A stretch of 64,000 bases of DNA from Paractinoplanes ferrugineus (GCF_016862195.1 NZ_BOMM01000050.1:1-64000), one strand, 5' to 3'. Counted from the stretch's first letter, positions 44,369 through 53,370 are shown. The notes: generated from the letters alone by a model not told the origin. Made by a program: numbers and translations.

Positions 44369-44880
44369 GTCGACAAACGGTAGAGAAGCTGACGCATTGA
44401 CGTACGTGACTTTTATTGGGCCTTGAAAGTTGTTATTCGGGACAGGGTGGCCCGCCCTACCAAGACGGGAACACCGGGTACGCCCGGCGGTGGATCGGAC
44501 CACCGGTCGCGTCGAACGGGAATTGCGCGAATGTCGCCGGGACCGATGTTAGGGACTCGGCACGTTCCGGGGAAGGGCGGTCCAGCCAGATCGTCCGACG
44601 AAGACCTGAAGTCTGCTATGTCGTTTTTGAACCAATTATGACGCCCGTTACGCGAGGTTGATCCGTTTTGCGAGCTGGCGTCTTGTCCTAAATGGACGCT
44701 TCCGCAGATAGAGAGTCGCCAATAACCGTTCGGTGGGTTTGAACCGCACAGCGGCGCCGTATATGTCAGGCGCGAACCAAGAATTGGCCAATATGAACGC
44801 GCCGGTGACAAATCGAGACCAGAATTGTTTCGGGTAGGTGTCGCTTCACCGTCGCTGAGTGCACCGACAACGAGTCGCTT
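44369..44880. other. 512-bp non-coding stretch of lower GC
   Basis: No supported gene. It is visibly richer in A/T than its surroundings, with segments such as GTCGTTTTTGAACCAATTATG, broken by stops in most frames. It probably carries the promoter for the leftward GT2-GT4/heptose operon. I see no clear terminator hairpin, riboswitch or repeat. A minus-strand frame of 132 codons here has no coding bias. Confidence 0.6.
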
Positions 44881-46023
44881 TCACATTTGCCGCAGCGCCG
44901 TCAGCAACCGGGCCACCGTGACGTCCCATGTGTTCTTCTTCACTTGCGCCCGGCCCGCGGCGATCAGTTCGGCCCGCAGCGGTGAGGACCGCAGGCTCAG
45001 GACCGCCTCGGCCCACTCCCGCGGCTCCTCGTGCGGGATCAGCACGGCGGCGTCCGCCGCGATCTCCCGGAACACCGGGATGTCGCTGGCCACCACCGGC
45101 AGGCCGGCCGCCATCGCCTCGAGCAGCGGCAGGCCGAGACCCTCGATCAGGGACGGATAGGCGAACACCGAGGCACCGGCGTACAGGCTGTGCAGTTCCG
45201 CCTCACTGACCCGCGGCAGGTGCACGATCCGGCCGGTCACGCCGAGTTCCTCGGCCAACCGCGGCACCGGATCCGGGAACCGCCCGTCGATGGTGCCGAC
45301 CAGCACTAGGTGGTATTCCGCCGGCAGGTGCGCGAGCATCCGGACCAGCGCGGCCACGTTCTTGTGCGGTCGCCGGGCGCCCACCTGCAGGACGTACGTC
45401 GCGGGCAGGACCTGCGCACCGATCCGCGGCACCGGCTCGGCGCCCGCCGCGAAGTCCTCGTCCACCCCGCCCGGAACCACCTGCCACGGCTCGACCGGCA
45501 CCCGGTAGAAGCGCTCGATGTCCCGGGCCGAAGCGGCGCTGCGGGTGAACACCCGGTTGGTGCGGGCCATCAGCGCGGTCTGCAGCATGTAGAGCGACCT
45601 GGTTCGCCGGTCCGGGGCGAAACGCGCGTCGGTCTCCATGATGCAGTCGTGCACGAAAGTGCACTTGCGACCGCCACCCACCACCGGGCCGCCCAGGCTG
45701 TAGGGCGAGAGGGTGACCGTGGCACCGGCCCGGCGCAGGGCGCCCGGCCAGCGGACCCATTGCCACGACGAGGTGAGCGGCAGATCGAAGACCGCGCGCC
45801 GGTGTCCCTGCCCCTCGATGAGGTCGTCGAGGGCGAAGCGCCGGGAGCTCTGATCCTGGCGCACGAACACGGTGACGTCGAACTCGGTGGTGCCGGCGAG
45901 GCCCCGCAGCAGCATCTCGGCCATGCGCCCGATGCCGTGGTATTCGTCGGACAGGACCCGCCCGTCGACGGCGAGGTGTTCCCGTCGCCGCCGGGTCGAG
46001 GTGTCGATGGGGGATGTCGGCAT
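44881..46023 (-). CDS. Glycosyltransferase family 4
   Basis: 380 residues, GT-B fold. DGRVLSDEYHGIGRMAEMLL at the N-terminus, FVHDCIMETDARFAPDRRTR, then LQVGARRPHKNVAALVRMLA, and donor-binding SLIEGLGLPLLEAMAAGLPV with the ExGLPLLE pattern of WbaZ/mannosyltransferase-like enzymes. Encoded on the minus strand, divergent from the flippase. Likely a glycan chain-building transferase; its sugar is unknown. Confidence 0.92.
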   Translation of the reverse strand: MPTSPIDTSTRRRREHLAVDGRVLSDEYHGIGRMAEMLLRGLAGTTEFDVTVFVRQDQSSRRFALDDLIEGQGHRRAVFDLPLTSSWQWVRWPGALRRAGATVTLSPYSLGGPVVGGGRKCTFVHDCIMETDARFAPDRRTRSLYMLQTALMARTNRVFTRSAASARDIERFYRVPVEPWQVVPGGVDEDFAAGAEPVPRIGAQVLPATYVLQVGARRPHKNVAALVRMLAHLPAEYHLVLVGTIDGRFPDPVPRLAEELGVTGRIVHLPRVSEAELHSLYAGASVFAYPSLIEGLGLPLLEAMAAGLPVVASDIPVFREIAADAAVLIPHEEPREWAEAVLSLRSSPLRAELIAAGRAQVKKNTWDVTVARLLTALRQM

Positions 46024-46270
46024 GTCCGGTCAGCTCCTCGAGCGGTAACCTGGGTCCCGCGACCGCGGAATGGATCGTCCCGCCTTCCTACCAGAGTGAC
46101 CCGGCGGGATTCTCGGTCGCGCGACTGTCTCCGGTGAACAAGCGTTCTACCCAGTCATCGCACGCCCGACGCCCGGCAGGGGCACACCGTCGGCTCCGCG
46201 GGTCGCGTTCCCGGCCTCCCGCACCAGGCCTCGGCGTCGGCGTCACCGGAACACGGAGGTCGCGGAACCA

Positions 46271-46318
46271 ATGACTACGAACCGCCGGCGCGCCCGGCAG
46301 CCGGTCCACCGACCATGA
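46271..46318 (+). CDS. Short upstream frame overlapping the flippase start (possible leader)
   Basis: A 15-codon frame (MTTNRRRARQPVHRP) begins at ATG 46271 with ACGGAGG upstream and ends in TGA at 46316-46318, interleaved with the ATGATG starts of the flippase. It might couple translation of the flippase, which itself has no good ribosome binding site. It may be chance; no homologue recognised. Confidence 0.25.
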   Translation: MTTNRRRARQPVHRP

Positions 46319-47796
46319 TGAATCTCACCGGGCGGCGCAGCGCCGCCGGCGGCGGCGTGGTCCTCATCCTGCGCTTCGGACTCGGCGCGGTGCTCAACTA
46401 CGGATTCGGCGTCGCCCTCGCCTGGCTGCTCACCCCGGCGGACTTCGGTGCCGTCAGTGTGCTGCAGAACGTGCAGTTCCTGGCCGCGATGATCATGGCC
46501 GCGGGCTTTCCCTGGGCGCTGGCCGCGATCATCGCGAGGGACGACGACCCAGCGGTCGTCGCGGCGACCTACCGGGCGGCGTTCCTGGGCAACGCGGCGA
46601 TCGGTCTGGTCCTGGCAACGGCCTTCGTGGCCGCGCAGGCCGGCCGGGCGGTGATCCCGGCGGCGTCCGCGCTGACTGTCGGGTGTGTCACCGTCATGAT
46701 CCTGGTGCTGTCGGTGACCAGCGCACTCGGCGGCGGCCTGCAGGGTGAACGGCGTTTCGACGGCTACGGCGTCATGCAGATCTCGGAGATCGCCATCAAG
46801 GTCGTCGTCGCCGTGGTCCTGGTCGGCCTTCTGCACCAGGGCGTCGGCGGGGTGGCGGCGAGTTTCCTGATCGGCGCGGTCCTGTCGGCGGCGATCGGGG
46901 TGCGCGCCCTACGAGACCGGCGGCCCGGTCGCGGCCCGGTCGCCTGGCGCGCGACCAGCCGTCGCGCCGTCTCGATGGGAACGGCCAGTTCGGCGTTCGG
47001 CGTCATGCTGGCGGTCGACGTCATCGCGCTGAGCGTGCTCGGGCAGGGCCACGGCGTCACCGCTTCGGCCGTGGCCCTTTATCAGGCGGCCTCGGTGCTC
47101 GCCCGAGCCCCGTACTTCGTCGGCGACGCGCTGAGCAACGCGATCTTCCCGTTCGTCGCCGGGGCCCGCTCCGACCACGAGGTCGACGGGTGGTTCCGGG
47201 CCGCGTTCCGCTGGGTGCCGCTGGCGCTGGTGCCGCTGCAACTCGTCCTGATCGTCGCGCCCGGCCCGGCGCTGCGGCTGCTGTTTCCCGCCCACTACGC
47301 CCAGGCCGCCACCGTGATGCGGGTGCTGACCGTCGGCGCGCTCGGCCTGATCGCCATGGACATGCTCCTCAAGACCCTCAACGCCCGGGAGGTACGGGCG
47401 GTGGCCCGGTGGGTCCCCGCCGCCCTGCTCGTCGAGGTCGTCGCGTTGACCCTGCTGGTGCCCCGATGGGGCATCATCGGCGCGGCCGTCGCCTTCTGCG
47501 CCGGGACGTGGACCGGCGCCGCCGCCCTCGCCCGGCTCTACGCCCGTCGCTACCGTCCACGATGGGTGGACATGCGAACCGCGGCCCGGTACGTGCTGGC
47601 GCTGCTTCCGTTGACGGCTCTGCTGGTCGTCGCCGAGCGGGCCCCGGAACCCGTCGCGCTCCTCGCCATCGCCGCCGGCCTCGCCGTGTACGCGGTCGGC
47701 GCGATCCGGCTGCGACTGCTGCGCGACCAGGACATCGAACGCGCTCTGACCGCGCTCCGGCGGCTGCGGCCGCGCCGGCGGGTGCTCCCGTCATGA
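46315..47796 (+). CDS. Polysaccharide flippase (Wzx/MATE-like)
   Basis: 493-residue integral membrane protein with about 12-14 hydrophobic segments, starting GGGVVLILRFGLGAVLNYGF and containing WLLTPADFGAVSVLQNVQFL, typical of Wzx-type lipid-linked oligosaccharide flippases (LTPADFG motif). It should move the undecaprenyl-linked glycan across the membrane. ATG at 46315 or 46318. Its stop overlaps the following membrane glycosyltransferase by 4 bp, supporting a joint operon. Confidence 0.9.
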   Translation: MMNLTGRRSAAGGGVVLILRFGLGAVLNYGFGVALAWLLTPADFGAVSVLQNVQFLAAMIMAAGFPWALAAIIARDDDPAVVAATYRAAFLGNAAIGLVLATAFVAAQAGRAVIPAASALTVGCVTVMILVLSVTSALGGGLQGERRFDGYGVMQISEIAIKVVVAVVLVGLLHQGVGGVAASFLIGAVLSAAIGVRALRDRRPGRGPVAWRATSRRAVSMGTASSAFGVMLAVDVIALSVLGQGHGVTASAVALYQAASVLARAPYFVGDALSNAIFPFVAGARSDHEVDGWFRAAFRWVPLALVPLQLVLIVAPGPALRLLFPAHYAQAATVMRVLTVGALGLIAMDMLLKTLNAREVRAVARWVPAALLVEVVALTLLVPRWGIIGAAVAFCAGTWTGAAALARLYARRYRPRWVDMRTAARYVLALLPLTALLVVAERAPEPVALLAIAAGLAVYAVGAIRLRLLRDQDIERALTALRRLRPRRRVLPS

Positions 47797-50699
47797 GCCG
47801 TCTGCCGGTGACCCGCCGGATCGCCCTGCTCCTCCTCGGGTGCGGATGCGTCGCGGCCGTCTTCCTGCTGTGGAACCTCGACCGCAGTCCCGACACCCAG
47901 TACGACGAGGTCGTCTACAGCCGGGCCGACCAGGCCGTGGCCCAGAACTGGTCGCTGACCTGGACCAACCGCCCGCTGCTGGTGCACACGCCGCTGTCCT
48001 TCCTCGTCCAGGCGGGCTGGCTGCGCGTCCTCGGCAGCCAGGCCGACCCGCTGATCGACGTCATCACCGGCACCCGGCTGCTGGCGGCGCTGGTGAGTGT
48101 GGTCAACGTCGTCCTCATCGCGATGCTCGCCTATCGGCTGGCGGATCGGGTCCGGCCCGGCACCCGGGTCCTGCTGACCGCGGTGACCGCGGTGCTCGCG
48201 GCGGCCGACCCGGTGCTCCTGCGCTTCGGGCGGATGGCCATGATCGAGCCGTTCGCGCTGTTCACCTGCCTGGTCACCCTGCACCTGGCGATGGCACTGC
48301 ACGCGCGGCGCTCCCGCTGGTTCGTGCCGGTGGTCGGGCTGGCCGGCGGGCTGGCGCTGCTGACCAACGAGGTGGGCGTCTTCATGCTGCTCACCCCGCT
48401 GGTGTACGCCCTGCTCGGCCGCGACCGCCGGTTCGTACGCCAGTGCCTCGCCGCCCTGGCCGCCGCGCTGGCCCTGTGGTGCGTCTTCGTGCTCTGGGCG
48501 GTGGAACTGGGGGTGTTCACCAGCTTCGTCGAGATCAAATCGGTCACCCTGTTGCGGCTGCTCGGCGTCGTGCAGATCACTGGCTGGAACCGCCCCGGGG
48601 TGTCGTTCGTCAGCGGCCTCGCCGAGCAGGTGAACCAGTACGCGGCGTCCTATGTGGTGCTGGCGCTCGGCGCGGTGGCCACGGCGTGGCTGCTGTTGCG
48701 CCGCCTCGGCCCGTCCGCCCGGTGGCTGCTCGCCTGGCTGCTCACCAGCTACGCCTTCGGTGCCTACACGGTGCTGCTCGGCACGCTCAACGAGCAGTTC
48801 TTCGTCTACGTCCTGCCCGCCGCGCTGGTCGCCACCGTGCTGCTGACCGGCCGGTTCCTCGTCGCCGCCCGGTGGCCGGCCGGGGTCGCCTGGCTGCTGC
48901 TCGGCGTGGTGCTCGTTCTCGGCACCACCAGCTGGGCCCGCTTCTACACCACCCGCAACGACGGCCTCGCCCGGCTGGTCGCCTACGTCGAGGCGAACCT
49001 GCCGGCGTGCGCCGCGCTCAACGCGACCGGGGACACCGAACGCTTCGAGCAGCTGCTGCCCGGACGACCGATCACCGGGTACGCCACCGGGCCGGGCGCG
49101 CTCAGTCACGGCGTCACGCTGTTCCTGGTGAGCGACAAGGACGCCGGCATGCGGTTCGGCAACTCCAGCCCGCAGCTCGCGTCGTGGATCCGTGGACACG
49201 GGACGCGGCTGGCGGCGTACCCGAGCGCCACCTACCGTGGGCTGGAACTGTGGCAGGTGGGCCTCGGCCCGTACGACAGCGGCGGGGTGGAGCGGCTGCC
49301 CGGCGGCGACTTCGTCGTCACCGAGGGCTCGCGGTGCGCCGGACACCCGGTCGTCGACGGGCCTGACGGCGCCTTCGCCACCGCCTGGCAGGATCTCGGC
49401 GGCCGGTCGGTCGCCGGCGCGCCGCTGACCGGCAGCTGGCGATCCGGCCCCGGCCGTCAGGTGTTCGCCGGAGTCGTGCTCAGCAGCGGCCCGGACTCCA
49501 CCGGAAAACCCGCGGTGACCGCCGAACCACTGGTCGCCGCGCTGGCCCGGCACGACCCGGCCGGCTACCGGCGGGCCGGGCTGCCTCCGCTCACCGGCGC
49601 CGGCCGGCCGGAAGCCGGGCTGACCGGGGCGATCGCCGAGGCGTACCGCGGCGGGGCCGGCACCCTGCTGGGCCGGCCGCTCGGCCCGGCCACCGTGATG
49701 CCGGACGGGCGGACCCGGCAGGCGTTCGCCGGCGGGGTGCTCGAACAGGACGCCGGCGGCGGCCCGGTGCGGCTGGCGCCGATCGGCCGCGCGCTGCTCG
49801 ACGCCGGTCTGGTCATGCCACCGGCGGAGGCCAGGCGGGCGGTGGTCCCGCCCGCACTGCCGGTCGAGACCGAACCGGCCCAACCGACGACCGTGGAACC
49901 GTTCCTCTGGACCCTCCTCGGTGCGGTCGGCGTCTTCCTGGTCGGCGCGCTGCTCTACACCCGCCGCCGCACGTCCACCGGCCCACCCCCGCCGCCCGAA
50001 CCACCGAGCTCGGCCGAACCACCGAGCTCGGCCGCACCACCGAGCCCCGGCGGCTCCCCGGCGCTGGGCGAATTGCGCCCGGTGTCCCGGCGCGCCGCCC
50101 GGACCCGGGTAGGTGCGCTCGTCCTGCTGCTCGCCACCGCGGTCGGCGTGCGGGCCAGCGGCGTCCTGCACGAGGAGCCGTCCACCCGGCCGGCGTTGCC
50201 GTACGCCGCGGCGGTGGCCCCGGATGTGGTGCGCACCGGTCAGCCCGCGGAAGCGGACCTCGTCCGGTTGCACGACGACTACGGCGTCCGGGCCATCATC
50301 GCCGTCAACGGCCGGGACGACTCCACCATGTCCGATGACGAGGAGCAGGCGGCGGCCGAGAGCGTCGGCATCGGATTCCTCGCCCTGCGGTCCGGCGACG
50401 GCGCGGCGCTGTCCGCCGGGCAGATGTCGGCGGTCGCCTCGCTCTTGCAACGGACACGTGCGGCCGGGCCGGCCTCGCCGAACCTCGTACTGCTGCACGA
50501 CCGCACCGGCGACGGCCCGGTCGGACTGCTCGCCGCCGCCGTACGGATTCTCGACCACGAGGACGTCGACGATGTGCTGGCCTCGACCCCCGGACTGACC
50601 GCGACCCAGCGGGCGTCTCTGCACCACCTGGCCGCCGCGCTTGACGGAAACACCGGCGGGGACAACCCGTACGCGGCGTTGCGCGTTGCCAATCGGTGA
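47793..50699 (+). CDS. GT-C membrane glycosyltransferase fused to LGFP-like repeats and an inactive phosphatase-like domain
   Basis: 968 residues. About 1-385 is a multi-helix GT-C (GT39/83-like) domain with extracytoplasmic DTQYDEVVYSRADQAVAQNW and FGRMAMIEPFALF, whose Asp residues match the metal/catalytic loop of polyprenyl-sugar-using enzymes. About 513-665 resembles degenerate LGFP-type wall-binding repeats (AWQDLGGRSVAGAPLTGSW, RQVFAGVV, RQAFAGGVLEQ). A helix (700-726), a Pro/Ser linker and a second helix (769-791) precede a dual-specificity-phosphatase-like domain (about 800-950; VVRTGQPAEADLVRLHDDYG). Its signature loop reads HDRTGDGP at 902-909 instead of HCx5R: both catalytic Cys and Arg are missing. 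ATGA overlap with the flippase. Confidence 0.85.
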   Translation: MSRLPVTRRIALLLLGCGCVAAVFLLWNLDRSPDTQYDEVVYSRADQAVAQNWSLTWTNRPLLVHTPLSFLVQAGWLRVLGSQADPLIDVITGTRLLAALVSVVNVVLIAMLAYRLADRVRPGTRVLLTAVTAVLAAADPVLLRFGRMAMIEPFALFTCLVTLHLAMALHARRSRWFVPVVGLAGGLALLTNEVGVFMLLTPLVYALLGRDRRFVRQCLAALAAALALWCVFVLWAVELGVFTSFVEIKSVTLLRLLGVVQITGWNRPGVSFVSGLAEQVNQYAASYVVLALGAVATAWLLLRRLGPSARWLLAWLLTSYAFGAYTVLLGTLNEQFFVYVLPAALVATVLLTGRFLVAARWPAGVAWLLLGVVLVLGTTSWARFYTTRNDGLARLVAYVEANLPACAALNATGDTERFEQLLPGRPITGYATGPGALSHGVTLFLVSDKDAGMRFGNSSPQLASWIRGHGTRLAAYPSATYRGLELWQVGLGPYDSGGVERLPGGDFVVTEGSRCAGHPVVDGPDGAFATAWQDLGGRSVAGAPLTGSWRSGPGRQVFAGVVLSSGPDSTGKPAVTAEPLVAALARHDPAGYRRAGLPPLTGAGRPEAGLTGAIAEAYRGGAGTLLGRPLGPATVMPDGRTRQAFAGGVLEQDAGGGPVRLAPIGRALLDAGLVMPPAEARRAVVPPALPVETEPAQPTTVEPFLWTLLGAVGVFLVGALLYTRRRTSTGPPPPPEPPSSAEPPSSAAPPSPGGSPALGELRPVSRRAARTRVGALVLLLATAVGVRASGVLHEEPSTRPALPYAAAVAPDVVRTGQPAEADLVRLHDDYGVRAIIAVNGRDDSTMSDDEEQAAAESVGIGFLALRSGDGAALSAGQMSAVASLLQRTRAAGPASPNLVLLHDRTGDGPVGLLAAAVRILDHEDVDDVLASTPGLTATQRASLHHLAAALDGNTGGDNPYAALRVANR

Positions 50700-51964
50700 G
50701 CTTGCCGATGTCCCCCGCCCGTACCGCCGCCGCGCTGACCGGACAGCTGCTGACCTTGGTGCTGCTGACCTTGGTGCTGCTGACCGCCGGCGCGTGCGGC
50801 GGGCGGTCCGGGACCGCGCCGCCCGGCCTGGTCTTCGGCACGCTCGGTTCGCACGCCTCGGCGGCGGCCGCCGAGAACGCGGCGGGCGTCCGGGGTGCCA
50901 CGCTCGAACTGGACTGGGGTGCCTACGAACCGTCCCCCGGCGCCTTCTCGGCGTCGTACGTGTCAATGATCAAGCAGCGTATGCGCACGTTCCGGGCGGC
51001 CGGGCAACAGCTCACCCTGGCGCTGGGCCTGCACCACCACCCCGCCTGGGTCCGCGACCTGCCCGACGCCGTCGCCGTCGACCAGCACGGCAACCGGCTG
51101 GCCGGCATCGACATGGTCTTCAGCCAGCCGGTACGGGACGCGGCCGCCGGCTATTTCCGCCGGATCGACGCGGATCTCGGCATCCGCGACTTCGCCCACA
51201 TCCGCCTCACCTCCGGCGGCAACGCCGAGATGCTCTACAACACGGCCGGGTCGTACGCCGCCTTCAGCACCGCCGCGCAGAACGGCCCGACGATGGCGGC
51301 CGGCCTCCCTCCCAACCCCGTGCCGGGCTGGCGGCCCGGCGACCGGGACGTCACCACCGCCCGGGTCGGGGCGTGGGCGGACTGGTACGTCAACGCCCTC
51401 GCCGACGTCACCCGATGGCAGATCGCCCGGTTCGAGGCGATGCGGTTCACCGGCACCTATCAGGCCATCACCCCCGGCTCCGGAGTCCGGCCGGACGCCT
51501 ACGCCGAGGCCGTGGCGCAGTTCCTTCCGGACGGGCTGCTCGGGATCGGCGGGGCGTGGCATCGCTACTACGCGTCGCTGGCGGGCACGCCGCGCCTCAT
51601 GTCGTACGTGTCGTCGCTCGCCGACGGTTCGGGTGGTGACGACGGGTGCCGGCCCGCCGACCGCGACGTCCCGGTGACCGACCACCGGGCCGATGGCTGG
51701 TCCGCGGCCCGCTGGCAGAGCCGCCTGGCCGACGAGTACGGCTTCGCCAAAGGCGGCGAGAACCCCGGCTACGGCGACGGGGTGGCGAAGGGCGCCCACT
51801 ATGCCGACCCGTCCGACCGCGGCATGCTGGCCGTCGCGCTACGCCAGGCTGTCGACTGCCGGTTCGACGTGTTCAACCTCGCTCACGACGAGCAGCTGTG
51901 GCGGGGTCCGTTGAGCCTCGACACGTACGCCGAACACATCCGCGCCGCTGCCGGGACCCGATAG
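50696..51964 (+). CDS. Lipoprotein, glycoside-hydrolase-like (TIM-barrel)
   Basis: About 422 residues from GTG 50696 (overlaps the upstream stop; ATG 50708 is an alternative). Signal peptide with a Leu/Thr-rich repeated core and lipobox TAGAC. The mature protein reads as a GH-A-clan barrel: GATLELDWGAYEPSPGAFSA (typical opening of GH42-like glycosidases), ALGLHHHPAWVRDLP, RLTSGGNAEMLYNTAGSYAA with an Asn-Ala-Glu that could be the acid/base, and ADWYVNALADVTRW. Probably trims or remodels the glycan made by the upstream enzymes at the cell surface. No CAZy family is assigned with certainty. Confidence 0.75.
   Translation: MSLPMSPARTAAALTGQLLTLVLLTLVLLTAGACGGRSGTAPPGLVFGTLGSHASAAAAENAAGVRGATLELDWGAYEPSPGAFSASYVSMIKQRMRTFRAAGQQLTLALGLHHHPAWVRDLPDAVAVDQHGNRLAGIDMVFSQPVRDAAAGYFRRIDADLGIRDFAHIRLTSGGNAEMLYNTAGSYAAFSTAAQNGPTMAAGLPPNPVPGWRPGDRDVTTARVGAWADWYVNALADVTRWQIARFEAMRFTGTYQAITPGSGVRPDAYAEAVAQFLPDGLLGIGGAWHRYYASLAGTPRLMSYVSSLADGSGGDDGCRPADRDVPVTDHRADGWSAARWQSRLADEYGFAKGGENPGYGDGVAKGAHYADPSDRGMLAVALRQAVDCRFDVFNLAHDEQLWRGPLSLDTYAEHIRAAAGTR
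50747..50785 (+). repeat. 15-bp tandem repeat in the signal-peptide coding region
   Basis: CTGCTGACCTTGGTG occurs twice head to tail (50747-50761, 50762-50776), followed by nine more bases of a third copy. It encodes LLTLV-LLTLV-LLT, the hydrophobic core of the lipoprotein signal peptide. Copy-number change would add or remove five residues in frame. Confidence 0.85.
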
Positions 51965-52023
51965 GTCCCGCGACAGCGAACACCACACCCCGTAAAGCGT
52001 CCTAGGAACCTGGGTAGCAGCGA

Positions 52024-52500
52024 TCACACCGGGTAAACCCGGTACCGCAGCTGCGCGTCGTACCGAAGACCGGTGACCGCCGTGATGATCGACCAGAGGA
52101 AGTCCTCGTCCGGACCCCAGGACGGCACCGGCACCTCGGCCTCGGCCGGCAGCGGCGTCCCCTCGTCCTCCACCGCCACCCCGTCGGCGTAGACGTAGTG
52201 CCGGATGCGTTCACCGTCGGTGAACAGCGTGAAACCGTACGTGCTGGAGGCGCTGCTGAAGAAGACCACCAGGGCGGTGCCGGGATCGGTCGGTTCCCAG
52301 CCCATGACCAGGTCCATCATCGGGTTCCAGACCTGCGCCCAGCCACCCGGATCGGCAGCGTAGAGGGCCTCGGGCTTGAGAGCGCCGGTGGCCTGGCCGG
52401 CTTCGACGAGTTCGCCGCTGAACTCGGTGATGGCGAGGTCGTCCACCGCCTCGTCGGCCGTGACGCCCTGACGGAAGAGCACCGAGGTGTTCCAACCCAT
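52024..52500 (-). CDS. Hypothetical protein, 158 aa
   Basis: Soluble acidic protein starting MGWNTSVLFRQGVTADEAVD. It contains NPMMDLVMGWEPTDPGTALV, FFSSASSTYGFTLFTDGERI, and a C-terminal SWGPDEDFLWSIITAVTGLR. Strong Actinobacteria-like codon use and an AGGAAAGG ribosome binding site support a real gene. I do not recognise a family; no signal peptide or membrane segment. Confidence 0.75.
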   Translation of the reverse strand: MGWNTSVLFRQGVTADEAVDDLAITEFSGELVEAGQATGALKPEALYAADPGGWAQVWNPMMDLVMGWEPTDPGTALVVFFSSASSTYGFTLFTDGERIRHYVYADGVAVEDEGTPLPAEAEVPVPSWGPDEDFLWSIITAVTGLRYDAQLRYRVYPV

Positions 52501-52654
52501 GATCAAAACAACCTTTCCTGTACGGCGGGGGCCGCCGCCCACGGTAGCGCCCGATCGGGACCGGAAAAGTATCGCCGGACACCCGGGCGGTGTTGGTCCA
52601 CGGGTCCGGGCCGGCACATGATCGGCAGATGAGCGAACAGCCGATCGCGGTGCC

Positions 52655-53023
52655 GTGCTGACCTGGCCGGCGGACGCCCTGGACCGGATCGACGCGGCCC
52701 ACGAGCTGCGCATCGCGGTCGAGCGCACCGACGGATCCCGGCCCGACCCGGTGCCGATCTGGGTGGTCCGCGTCGCCGACCAGGTGTACGTCCGTACCTG
52801 GTACCGGCGCGGCACCGGCTGGTTCGGGCGCGCCGTCGCGGCCGGCCGAGCCCACATCGAAGTCCCCGGCCTCGACGCCGCGGTCACCGTCGAGGACCTC
52901 GGCGCCGGCCCCGAGCGCGCCGACGTCGACGCCGCCTACCAGGCCAAGTACGGCCACGCCGGCGCCGCCTCGATGGTCACCGACGCGGCCGCCGGCACCA
53001 CCCTGCGGCTGAGCCCGGCCTAG
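52655..53023 (+). CDS. DUF2255-family protein
   Basis: 122 residues from GTG 52655. ALDRIDAAHELRIAVERTDG, then PVPIWVVRVADQVYVRTWYR, RGTGWFGRAVAAGRAHIEVP and DAAYQAKYGHAGAA match DUF2255, small split-barrel-like proteins of unknown role resembling deazaflavin-dependent nitroreductases. A 10-codon frame starting ATG 52629 (MSEQPIAVPC) runs into this start, so the true N-terminus could involve that ATG if a base was lost. Confidence 0.8.
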   Translation: MLTWPADALDRIDAAHELRIAVERTDGSRPDPVPIWVVRVADQVYVRTWYRRGTGWFGRAVAAGRAHIEVPGLDAAVTVEDLGAGPERADVDAAYQAKYGHAGAASMVTDAAAGTTLRLSPA

Positions 53024-53097
53024 CCGGCGGGCGCCCGAACCGGCTGGGGAAGGCGGCGGCGCCATGGCTCGCGCTCACCCCTCCGCACCCCGACCAC

Positions 53098-53307
53098 GTG
53101 GGCTGGGCCGGGTCGTTCAGCCACCGTGCGCTCTCCCTGGCGGAGCGGACAGCGGCCCCGAGGAACCGGCAGTTCGCCGGCGCCGAACGGCTGCTGTGCT
53201 TCGGCGATCAGCCCTTCGGCCGGGTGCGCCCCGCGGCGGACGGGACGATCTCGTGGGATCCGGTGCCCAGCACCGTGCCCGCCGGGCCGCCGCGCCTGCT
53301 GGACTGA
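53098..53307 (+). pseudogene. N-terminally truncated gene fragment
   Basis: A 69-codon frame (GWAGSFSHRALSLAERTAAP, FAGAERLLCFGDQPFGRVRP, then ISWDPVPS) has coding-like composition, which continues upstream in frame (PWLALTPPHPDHV) without a usable start. It looks like the C-terminal remainder of a longer protein. No family recognised. It ends 6 bp before a strong hairpin. Confidence 0.35.
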
Positions 53308-53313
53308 TGAACG

Positions 53314-53359
53314 CCCGGTCCTCTTCCGCGCGGTCGGGCGTCGCGGGAAGAGGACCGGG
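53314..53359. terminator. Bidirectional terminator hairpin
   Basis: CCCGGTCCTCTTCC and GGAAGAGGACCGGG form a perfect 14-bp stem with an 18-nt loop. It lies between the rightward fragment ending at 53307 and the leftward hydrolase ending at 53371, so it can serve both. Confidence 0.75.
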
Positions 53360-53370
53360 GTGAAGTTCTC

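Noticed and set aside
44413..44811. 132-codon minus-strand frame in the glycan-locus gap
   Set aside because: No family resemblance, no ribosome binding site, poor third-position GC bias and overlapping stops in relatives' expected style; treated as non-coding.
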